Shown here: one piece after another, positions 9,540 through 21,500 of the stretch
Numbering within the stretch: the first letter of the stretch is position 1
Layout of the letters: each line of letters opens with the position of its first letter
From: Plutella xylostella
Taxonomy: Eukaryota; Arthropoda; Insecta; Lepidoptera; Plutellidae
NCBI RefSeq assembly: GCF_932276165.1
Contig: NC_063982.1
Location: 4,109,501-4,173,500, forward strand
Reading direction: 5' to 3'
Length of the DNA stretch: 64,000 nucleotides
Notes under the pieces: model-generated
Told to the model about the DNA's origin: nothing
The model's database searches: none
What the model saw: the letters and a program-made list of their open reading frames with translations, nothing else
Position numbers and translations under genes: made by a program

Positions 9540-9633
9540 TCGGAGATGCCCAACACCAAGGCTGCGGCGGCCAGCTTCCAGTGGGACAAGCTGTCTCCGG
9601 CAGAGTTTCAGCAGCTTCAGGAGCTCGCCTCGT
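9540..9633 (+). CDS. Dgk: Dgk coding exon 1 (start codon)
   Basis: Acceptor TTGTTTCAG, six UTR bases, ATG at 9546, donor GTGAGT. Encodes residues 1-29 (MPNTKAAAASFQWDKLSPAE and following), the usual start of the recoverin-homology domain. Ends in phase 1. Because it has an acceptor, an upstream noncoding exon must exist. Confidence 0.93.
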
Positions 9634-12600
9634 GTGAGTACCTGTCATCAGCATTGCCAGTTTCAATAACTATCTACCGATGACTGGTAGTTACAGTGCC
9701 ACAAACTTATCTGTTCCGGTGACAGCTCGCGTAAATGTGTAATATTTCTTCATTCTATAAGATTTTAAGTTTGCTAGTAGTGGTAATTCGCTCTTGGGGT
9801 TTCAATAAACCCATCTAATCTATATCAATATATAATTTATAAGTAAATAATGAGATATGGACCAATTTAGTTAAGTGTCACCGGAACAGATAAGTTTGTC
9901 GCACTATACCGATGACTGGTTACTTTCATACTATTTTGACACATAAGTTACAACCTGTCAAACTCATATGAAAGTAACTACAACTATTGAAACTGGTAGT
10001 AAGTTGATCATCATTATCGCAATTATCATCTACAGTCCATGTTTAGAGTCATGAAAAACAATGTGGCCTAGATTTTTATCATTTTCAGTTTACTTACAGT
10101 TAAAATAAATGTAACCTTTCGTACACCCCACCAATATAATAAATAAAATAATTTAGGTCCGCTAAGAAAGGATATGAAGATAATAAAATTATATGCTGTA
10201 ATTCTTCTTTAAGTACCACCTTCTTATATCGAGAATTGACAATCATTTGACTTAATTTCTCTCTCGAGACTGCTACTCGGTACAAGGATGTGGTGTTAGA
10301 CAGATAGATAAATTGTTCATTTACTGAACCCAATCCATACACAGGTTACATGGAAACATTTTGTACACTGCGACAACTCAACGCACCAATGGGGCCCCGC
10401 CTTTACATTCAACAAGTGTGGCAAACTATACGACTCTCCACCTAAAGCCGGTTAATACACACTTAGTAGTTACTGAGTCTTTCCTTTTTTTCAAGCTGTT
10501 TACTCGATCAAAATAAGGTGTTATAAGTTTTGTGTCGTGGAGATGGCTTGGTCGTCTTTTTACACCATTATTTTACCTTTTCAAAAAGCTAATAGCTATA
10601 TCCAAGGATGTTTACATACTAAATTACTTCGGCTATTGAGTAGTCGATAATTTTTTTACAGTTTGTCGAAGACTTAGGTGGAATTTCACCAAACACTGAA
10701 CATATTTAGTGGCTTGACAAACGTCTGTCAGTTAGTACAAAATGTATTTAAAAAATTTCATTAGCGTTTGGTAAAAGTGACCCTGGCTAGTTTACACAGT
10801 GCGAGCTAGCGTACGAGTAGCTGCACTGCAGTAACTCGCACTGTTTGGACGTAACTTACGAGTAACTCGTACGTGCGAGTTGGTCAGTAGCTCGCATCCG
10901 AGTTACTTCAACATTTTTTGTTTTCACTCGCCTGCTCGCCCGGCAGCAATTCGCCATGACAGCGGCTCGGCCGTCGCTCGCATCGTTTGGACGCGTTCGG
11001 CAGTAGCTCGCCAGTGCCAGCTGGACAGTTGTGAGTGGAACCCGTGTTTTTTGTGTTACTTCGCCGCGACTCGACTCGCACTGGGACTGGGTGTCGTGTA
11101 GACAGCAAAGGCGAGTCGAGCTACTGGCGTACGAGTACACAAACCGAGTAGCTGTCTACTGGCCAGGCAGCAGCTCGCACTGTGTCAACGAGCCACTCTC
11201 GGATTAATAGAACGAATCACTGGAGTTTTAGCGAAGTAAAACGAAGTAAAATTAGTGCCAATTCAATACAATTTGAATCCAAAAATCGTCAAAATAGGGA
11301 CGTTGCAACTTTACAGCGTCATCGTGATAATAGAAGCTCAACTCAGTGTCTTACATGTATACATGGTGTTTCAGATTCTACAAGAAAGCTACAGGATGTT
11401 CTCAACGAGTACTGCGAGGTCAAGAAACAGAGTTCGGATGGGGTGAGTTTATTCTTAATTTGTCAGGTTTTTAACCGACTTCAAAAAAAGGAGGAGGTAT
11501 GTTCACCGATAACTCCGCCGTTTATGAACCGATTTTGAAAATTCTTTTTTTGTTGTATTGGGTTGAGCTTCCAGGTGGTCCCATTTTTTTTTCAGAATTT
11601 TATCTCACCCCTAAGGGTGGGTAAAGGGGTAAAAACAGGGTATGAATTTCCATTTTGGACACATATTAACCGATTCTAATGAAATTAAGAACGTAAATAT
11701 AGTTCTTATAACAATAAAATATGATGGTGACCTTGAGCTGATCTGATGATGGAAACGGAAGGCAGTCAAGGGAACTCCTCAACGGTATATAGCAACTACC
11801 TCGTGTTTAGGCTTGAATGATTCGTATTGATTAGTAGGACTTTTTGGTATCATTTGCATCTTACTTTTGATTAAAAATTATTGCAAATAAACTAAAAACT
11901 ATAAAATAAAATAATAATTTAAAAAAATAAAAAACCGACTTCAAAAAACCACTAAAATGTAAGTAATAATTTAAGGTTTACACAAATTATATGTGACAGT
12001 ACAAATATACCTAAGCAGGAACTGTTCTTTTTTGAAGTTGGTGCCATATTTCTTCAGATTACTTTGTCACTGCACCAACTTCAAAAAAGAACAGTTCCTG
12101 CTTAGGTATATTTGTACTGTCACATATAATTTGTGTAAACCTTAAATTATTACTTACATTTTTGTGGTTTTTTGAAGTCGGTTTTTTATTTTTTATTCCT
12201 GGGCTCTAATTCAAAGTAAAATCTATTTTCTTTTCAACGCTTCCACTTTTGTCATGTCATGCCAACCAAATAACTGAAGTATGAAATTTCCTGGCGTTTA
12301 CAAACATCCAATTGACATTATTAAATTTAAGCAGACTTCGGGACCTCGGGGACCTGTGGGATAAAAGACATTCTGGCACTCTTAGTAATAATGTTTAACA
12401 CAGTGACAGCATGTCTTTTATCTTACAGCTAGCCAATCTCATGAAATTGTGAAAGAGGCCCTAAGTATTGCATGCTACCGTAACAGTAAGCAACTTACGA
12501 CCATCCAAACGCCTGCAATTTTATTAGCACAAAGATTTTTATAGCTAACAAAATATTATAATCTGGATCATAAAAGTGTCATATAAGCGATAGTGTCTGC

Positions 12601-15600
12601 CAATAAAGATAAAATGCACTCATTGTTGGATTGGAGGGCTCTCCACGTTTATAGACACTTCAGAGTTAATTAGGTAAAACAATCACAGGGCATTGCTTAG
12701 CTAGGCTTTTTCAAAGATGCATTTTTGTTTTCACCCTTCTCAAGTTTGGTTGTAAACCACTCATGATCCGTCGCCGTTATTTAGCTAGCAAGTATATCAT
12801 AAAGGCCAGGTCCTTCCAAAACAACGCTATTTTAAACAAAATTACTGAGTTAGCTACTTTATGCGAATCTAACAGGTACTGGAGAAATAAAAAACCTATT
12901 CTATTGGTGGATGTTTATAATCATATTAAGGATACCCCGGTTCAAGCTTGTGATATACTCGAGATGTTCACACTGGAGACTTGGGTTAGCAACATCGATT
13001 TGTCTAATATTGTGGTTCATTCAATCGAAAGTGTAGATAAATCAAAGAGAAGATACAAATCCTCTGAGCTATATGAAAAGTGTAGTGTATACCTAACCGA
13101 AAACTACCCTAATTTTTATAGGATCTTTACAGATGGCTCGAAGAGTGGTGATGGTATCGGGGCAGCATTCTTTGATAGTCAGGCTAATGTTCACGGCAAA
13201 TTCAAAATTACGTCTAACCTTTCAATAATGTTTGTTGAACTACTGGCGATAGCGGAAGCCATGTCTTACTGCTTTAGTTTGGATAAAAACAAATTTGTTA
13301 TCTTGACTGACTCAAAGAGTGCGCTTCAGCATGTGGCTCGATGTACCTCTAGTAGTAGAGGTTCACCGATAGGCTACACAATTTTAGATATGCTTTTAAA
13401 ATTTGCAAAATCTAATAAAACCATTGTTCTTCAATGGATCCCATCACATATAGGCATACTTGGAAATGAAGAAGCCGATCGCTTAGCGAATGTAGCCATT
13501 ACAGATGGAATCCCCACACAAACCTTACCTTTTTACACGGACCTGCTACCCAAAATTAAATTAAAATGTTATGATATGTGGAAGGAATATTTTGATGAAC
13601 GGTCGCAAACTTTGGGCATTTGGTACCGAACTATTCAATCACACCCTACTCACTCACCATGGTTTGATACATCAGAGTTAACAAGAAGAGATATTGTTAC
13701 AGCTTTGCGATTAAGATCTGGGCATATACCGTTAAACAAGTTCGCATTCCTGATGAAAAAAGTTGACTCTCCTAATTGCACAGAGTGCGGTGTGATTGAA
13801 GACGTTTACCATATTATTGTAGAATGTGTACGTAATTGTAGTGTAAGAGAACAATTGTATATTGATAATAGTTTACAAGTAACTGGTGGCTGTAATAGCA
13901 TTTTAGCACGACCAAACTCTGATAAGGCTAAAATACTGTATAAAATTGTCAACTTTGGTTTAAGTGCTAGATTTAATTCAAATAGATAAGCTTAATTAAG
14001 TGTGTGTAATAATGAGGGTGACATGGTCACTTGTGTACCAAGCCCTTTTAAATTAATAAAGATTTAAAAAAAAAAAAAAAAAGTTTGGTTGTAATGTTCT
14101 AACTATTATGAGGCAATGTGTCTAAACTAAGTTGAATAATGCGCAATTGTTTATAATTAGATTGTTAAGATTTTACAATTGCAATACAATTAAAAATATA
14201 TTCCAATATGGCATTTTTTGAGTATTTTTTTTGTTCTTTAAACATAAAATTTAGAATAAAAACTTGAAAGAAACCCCAAATATCTCAGAAATGGTCGAGT
14301 TTCGGATACGACATTAAATGGAACGATTGGAAAAACCTTCCTCTTTCACGCATTTAAATGAAAACATCTATTTACCAATCACCCTGTATATATTGTAATG
14401 TAGGCATTCCCATAATGTTAAATGAAAACGACTGAAACGCCACACAGTTGCCCACTCCGCACAACTTTAACTTTAACTTTGAAAGTTAAATTACTTTGCC
14501 CGGTGTGTGGACCAAGTCTGAATCGCTGAAAGTTGGTATCAATTTGATGTCATATATGAAGTTGCGTGTTATATTTAGTTGTGGAAACTCCTTGCCTTGT
14601 TGCAACTTTCATAATATCAATGCAATATTGAAAGCTACGACCGAATGGCGTAGTGGTTAGTGACCCTGACTACTGAGCCGATGGTCCCGGGTTCGATTCC
14701 CGGCTGGGGCAGATATTTGTTTAAACACAGATATTTGTTCTCGGGTCTTGGATGTGCCCGTAAAATGGCAATAGGCCCGCCCCCTATTACATTGGGACTA
14801 ACATAACACTCTGGCGAAAAGTGGGTGCAGCAATGCACCTCTGCCTACCCCGCAAGGGAGTACATTAGTACAAGGCGTGAGTGCGTGTTTTTTGTGTTTT
14901 TTATTGAAAACTTCTATCGGACAGTCGGCAAAATAAATGTGGGTTAAAAAAGGGTTCAGTAATCCGAAAGGCTAAGGAAATAATTTTGAACAAACTTTTG
15001 CTCTGATAATTTTAATCCTAATCCTAACTAATATTATAAATGCGAAAGTAACTGTGTCTATCTGTCTGTCTGTTACTCTTTCACGCCAAAACTACTGAAC
15101 GGATTTGAACGAAATTGGTATACAACCTGAGAAAGAACATAGGCTACTTTTTATCGCGGGATTCCCACGGGAAAACTTTTTAAGGCGAAGCGAAGCTTGC
15201 GGGAACAGCTAGTTAATAATAAAAAACTTTTGATCACGTGACTTTTAGTGCCATTTTTTCACGTATTTCTTGGTCACCCCTTGGCTTATAAAGTGGTAAA
15301 GGCTGATTATGATGGCTTATAAAATGATAGGTATTTAATGTATGAACTTTTGCAACACCTTGTAAATATGATTCTTTATTTGTGATCAGTAGGTATAGCT
15401 ATAACCACAAAATCGTATTCCTTATCGAAAGAAATCGTCTGAACTCGCAAACTCCAAGAGCAATAACTTTTTAAGTACCCACCAATCTGAATGATGAGTC
15501 GAAATACTACCCAGTTCGTGACGTCACAGTTTTCCAACTACCGCATGCAATTTCCAGCCTTACACTAACGATGTAAAGACTAAATTCGTTCAGGAGGCTT

Positions 15601-18532
15601 GCACCATCGATTATGGAGTGACGTCAGCAAAGGCCGTTTGTGACGTCATGATATTTTCTTTCTCTTTCGTCGGGCGCCCGTTCCGGCCAGTGCTAAAATA
15701 GTATGGGATCAAGGATGTTTTAATACGTAATAGATAGAGTGTCAGTGCAAAGGAAATGACATTTCTTTATGTTTAAGGTTGCCTGTAAGAGATCGCTCTT
15801 AGCGATAAGGCCGCCTATTGTTCATTGTTCCTAATTTATAAGTTCTCTTTGTATGTTTTAATTTGTAGTGTTCAATGAAGATATATTCTATTCTCGACAG
15901 ATAAGACCACACTTCTACCACTGAGATCTTATTTTGAATTAGTTCGGTTGGAAGTTTTGTGACTTTATCCATAGGTATAGTGCCACAAACTTATCTGTTC
16001 CGGTGAGAGCGAACTAAATTGGTCCATACCTCATTACTTACTAAATGAATTTCATATTGACATAGATTATATGGACCAATTTAGTTCGCTCTCACCGGAA
16101 CAGTGTCGCGAGCATAGGATTCGATACTATTTTCGAATCTACACGAAGGGTCACTTTTACCAAACGCTAAACGTATTTAAATCAAATTTAAAATACATTT
16201 TGTACTAACTGACAGACGTATGACAGGCTACTAAATACGTTTAGCGTTTGGTGAAATTCCACCTAACATATATGGAAAAAACAAATGTCACTTTTGGAAC
16301 TAACTTTGCCTTACATTTTGACAGTGACAGTTGACGATACGCAACGTTAACGGAGGATCGAAACTTGTGCTCACGACTCAGATAAGTTTGTGGCACTATA
16401 CAATGGTTGTCATTACTTTGAACTTAAAACGGTTTGACAGTAAACAAAATGCGGATAGTTTTGACGTGAATACGATGAACGTCTATTGTTTTGGATAGGG
16501 GGGCTATCTTAGAAAGTTGAGCCCCCAAAAAAATGTGCATCACCGTTTTCGTTATACCTTTCGAAATATCGTAAGCACCTTTTTTAGATTAATGTATACC
16601 ACTGGAGAGCTGAGATTCCAAAGAACAGATTTAAATAAGTAAGAACAGTATGGCATTGTGGGGGGGCTTTTCTTCATTTTTAGGGTTCCGTAGCCAAAAT
16701 GGCAAAAATGGAACCCTTATAGTTTCGTCATGTCCGTCTGTCCGTCTGTCCGTCTGTCCGTCTGTCACAGCCGATTTACTCGGAAACTATAAGTACTACA
16801 GTGATGAAATTTGATGGGAATATGTGTTGTATGAACCGCTACAAAAATATGACACTAAATAGTAAAAAAAAGAATTGGGGGTGGGGCCCCCCATACATGT
16901 AACTGAGGGATGAAATTTTTTTTTTCGATGTACATACCCGTGTGGGGTATCAATGGAAAGGTCTTTTAAAATGATATAAAGTTTTCTAAAAAACATTTTT
17001 CTTAAAGTGAACGGTTTTTGAGATATCAGCTCTCAAAGTCGTAAAAAGTATGTCCCCCCCCCTCTATTTTTATAACTACGGGGTATAAAATTCTAAAAAA
17101 AATAGAGGTGATGCATGCTAATTAACTCTTTCAACGATTTTTGGTTTGATCAAAGTATCTCTTATAGTTTTTGAGATAGGTTGATTTAACTATTTGCTGC
17201 TACGGAACCCTTTGTGCGCGAGCCCGACTCGCACTTGGCCGGTTTTTAGATCATTTTATTGCTTTGTTTTTGTATGTGACACGCCATTTTGTCCGTATAT
17301 CGTTTATCTAAGTATGGGGAGTTATTTTTGGCCGTGTATGGGTCGCTTTACCTCGTTAAAAGGGATGAAGGTTTTACAAGTTACATGGTGGGAATTTGAA
17401 ATAGGTCAGTGAAAACATGTTTAGTGGAACATAATGAGAAAGCCGCATAGTTGGTAAACGGCAAAGGTTAACCTACCTTTAGTGGTTGTGCAGGTTGGTA
17501 CCTCTAATCAAAGGCTTGTATTTTATTATATTAATATTTAAATATTCCTTCGAATAAAAGAACTCAATTTAGCCTACATAGACAGTTTCGATAAACTGGA
17601 TAAAATATATTTACCAAAAAGTTAGTAAGTACTTAAAGTTTCTTAAACACTTGCAGATCTAGCTAATAGTGGTTATGTTATTTATTGTATTAAATTGTTC
17701 GTGTTCGTGTTTAATTTAACTTTTACAAAATTAAGATATTATGTCTTAAGTTTGGCTCTAAATAGCAATGTCAGAGGGTAAATATAATAGAGACTGGAGT
17801 GTAACCAGTTTGTAACGACGATATTTGAATGAGATCTAGAATATTCATTAAAAACTAATCACAACAAAACTGTTGGAACTTTACCAATTAAATTCAAATT
17901 TGTAACTCTTTAGGAGCTGTCAACCCGATGTAATGAATGGCGGGAAGTTCGTAATTCAAGGGTTTTAAGCAAAGCAAAAAGTTTATATTCAATAGAGATA
18001 ACGCTTTACCCTTTTGATACAAGTGAACATTGTGGCTTTCAAATTTTTTGTGTCATCGTAATCATTTTTCATCTCTCATGCCACGAAAGTACACTCCCAG
18101 GCAATGAAAAAGTTCCTCTCACAAAATGGCGACACCAAACGACCCCAATTTTTTCAAAGATTTCATATAAAATTGGAACCAAATATAGTTAATACAGTTT
18201 TTAGTTGCTAATATCCTAAGGCTCTGTTAAATGTACTTTAATGTTGCAGCAGACGTCATTAAGCTAGCCTTTTCCGTTTAGAAGTAATTTGGTGCTTTTC
18301 TCAATGGAACCTTTTCATTGCCCGTGAGTGTAGTAACTAGGGATTGCCCTAAAAAATGCATGATATTAGGTATTTTCATCCCTAGGAAAAAATGCTTTCT
18401 CTTTAACATTATTTGTTGAAATCCATTGGACGATCTCAGACCAAGTGCCTGAAGATATTTACATTGTATGTAAGTGTTTTTAGGAAATATTTTTGTTTTT
18501 GATACTTATAGGTAAAACCTACACCTATTTTG

Positions 18533-18581
<49 letters not shown>

Positions 18582-21500
18582 CTTCTGTAGTCCACTGTTG
18601 GACATAGGCCTCTCCTAACGATCGCCACCCCAAACGGTCACCCGCCATCTGCATCCAGCGGCTTCCCGCTACCTTCCGCATTTTGTACCTATCTACATTT
18701 AATTACTTAGGGTCACTTTTAGCAAACGCTAAACGAAATCATACTGACTTTACATACATTTTGTACTAACTGACAGACGTTTGGCAGGCGACTAAGCTCT
18801 AATTTCTCCATAGTCGGTTAGATCGTAACCAGGGAAAGGTTGATCAATTATACGTCATCCCCATATTAAATTCTTGACAGATGTGTCAAAAGTCAAGCAA
18901 TAATACCTGGTTATGGTCTAACCCACTATGGTGAAATTGGCACTAAATAAGTTTAGCGTTTAGTGAAATTCCACTTTAATCTGTGTAAGTTTGTTAGTTA
19001 CAGTCCCACAAACTTATCTGTTCCGGTGACAGCTCACGTAAATGTGTAATATTTCTTCAATTTATAAGATTTTAAGTTTGCCAGTAATGGTAATTCGCTC
19101 TTGTGGTTTCAATAAACCCATCTAATCTATATCAATATATAATTCATTAGTAAATAATGAGATATAGATCAATTTAGTTCGCTCTCACCGGAACAGATAA
19201 GTTTGTCGCACTGTATTGTTCTTGTTTGTTTATTTGCTGTCACTGACTCAATTTGTCTTTCTTTCACAATATACCATCAAGATGTCACATACAAAAACAA
19301 AGTAAAAAAAAACTGCCCGCAGTTTGTTCCAATTCTGAACCAATGAATAAAGTTACATATCATCTAACGCAGTGTTTTTCAACCTTTTTCATGACGCGAC
19401 CCCCCTGGTATAAAAAAATATTTCGCGACCCCCTTGACCCTTTCGGTTTTTTATCATGTATGTATGTGTATGTTACAGTATTCCCAATATTCATTCCATA
19501 CGACGTATTGATGGTCTCCATGATTAGGATTAAAAGTAGTACATACTTATCGGATTTAAAAACACATTATTTTAGAATTACACACTTAGAATACGTGTGG
19601 CCATGTACATAGGTACGTACAACTATTGCCATTGCGACCCGGAATTTCTTTTTCGAAATTAGCTTTTTTTATTTGACTTTTTTGAGCATTTCAATATCTT
19701 GAATAAAAGTTTTCAACGGTGAAATGAAAGTAAAAAGACAAACTACCTGGCTTTACAAAAAAATTAATACTTGTGGTCGTCGTCTTTGAACCAGGCAGGA
19801 AGGCCTACCCACGCTACGTTTGCCTATTCGTGGTCTCCACTCGAGAACTCGTCTACCCCAACGGTTATCGGTTCTTCGGCAGATATGACCAGCCCACTGC
19901 CACTTCAGCTTGCATATTTATTATTGCTTATTGCTTCTGCCTAGCCGAATTTGCCTTTTGTCTCCCCGAGGTAGACATATCTTGCACAAATTCGATTGTT
20001 GCCTCACCAACGATCATCGGCTCCAGTTCGATGTGAGCATTGTACCTATATGACTTTCGTCTTGTCCAAATTTATACCCCAAAGCCTGAAGGATACACGT
20101 TGGGAAGCAGCATTTAGGCCACTTCCATCATCCAGCTGAGTTCCTGCAGAGATTCTGCCATAATAACAATGTCGTCCACGAAGCAGAGAGGTGTGTCATG
20201 TACTTACTCGCCATTTATACATATGCCAAGTCCGGCGGCATCGTCGTACAGACTCCTCAACTCCTCGATATAGGACACGTTGGGAAGCAGCATTTAGGCC
20301 ACTTCCATCATCCAGCTGAGTTCCTGCAGAGATTCTGCCATAATAACAATGTCGTCCACGAAGCAGAGAGGTGTGTCATGTACTTACTCGCCATTTATAC
20401 ATATGCCAAGTCCGGCGGCATCGTCGTACAGACTCCTCAACTCCTCGATATAGCGCCATTCGATTTGAAATCTCTGCAACGCTACCAAAATTTCCCATGT
20501 CTCGATTGAGTTGAAGGCGTTTTCATAGTCCACAAAGGCTAGACACAGAGGCTGATCATAATCTTCGGTATTCTGTGTAATCCGCCTTACTGTGTGGATG
20601 TGGCCTATTGTAATAAAACAGATCCATGAGATAATTTTATAAAAAACAAGCTGAGCCTTCGCATTTAAGATTTTTTGTTATTTTTAAAGTATGAGTACTA
20701 ATTGTCTTTATTGTTTTTGTACTAAAGTTCCCAGTTTTTTCGCCCTTTGGCGACCCCCCTACAGAAGCTTCGCGACCCCCCAGGGGGTCGCGACCCACAG
20801 GTTGAAAAACACTGATCTAACGGATCTAATCCTAACTAATACTATAAATGCGAAAGTAACTGTGTCTGTCTGTCTGTCTGTCTGTCTGTTACTCTTTCAC
20901 GCCAAAACTACTTAACGGATTCGAATTAAATTTGGTATACATATGCTCTAGACCCTGAGAAAGAACATAGGCTACTTTTTATCCCGGAATTCCCACGGGA
21001 AAACTTTTTAAGGCAAAGCGAAGCGCGCGGGAACAGCTAGTTAGAAATAAGAGCTCAGTGGTACAAGTGGGGTGTTATTTGTCGAGCGAGTCGTTTCTTT
21101 TACACTGACACTCTATCGAGTTCGTATAAAAATATCGTTGATCATGTGTTTATTTATTTTATTTATGTAAGTACACTTGTCCAAAATTAATAATGCACAT
21201 GCAGATCTTCACACCTGAATCATTAAATCGTAAGAGCCTTAAAAAACACTTGCAGTTTGCACCTTGTTCGAAAGAAATAGTAGTCAATATCATGTGTCAC
21301 ATAATCGAAAACAACCGATCTGTCAAAGATTTCTATGCGCATTATCAATTTTGGAGCACTGTACTTATGTACAAAGCACAATCCTGCGAGGATTATTGTA
21401 GTATCTTTAAGCTTGTTTTTTTATGTATTAATTCTTACCTATAATTCAATAAATAATAATAATAATGTGTTGTTTTCTTTATAACTGATAGCTACTGTTG

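Larger units (their letters stand above)
19370..20814. mobile_element. Composite hAT-type element with 8-bp target duplication
   Basis: Perfect 16-bp TIRs CAGTGTTTTTCAACCT (19370-19385 and complement 20799-20814) and subterminal GCGACCCCC repeats are typical of hAT elements. The 8-bp target duplication ATCTAACG is exact (19362-19369 and 20815-20822). There is no hAT transposase; the interior instead holds a minus-strand RTE reverse transcriptase fragment. Non-autonomous. Confidence 0.92.

Noticed and set aside
10100..10342. 80-codon minus ORF in intron 1
   Set aside because: No domain, AT-rich codons, no splice or poly(A) context.
14640..14712. Possible tRNA gene (also 32883-32960, 33750-33825, 45028-45100)
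   Set aside because: A- and B-boxes are present but the head runs straight into SINE body sequence and the cloverleaf arms are imperfect; these are SINE heads.
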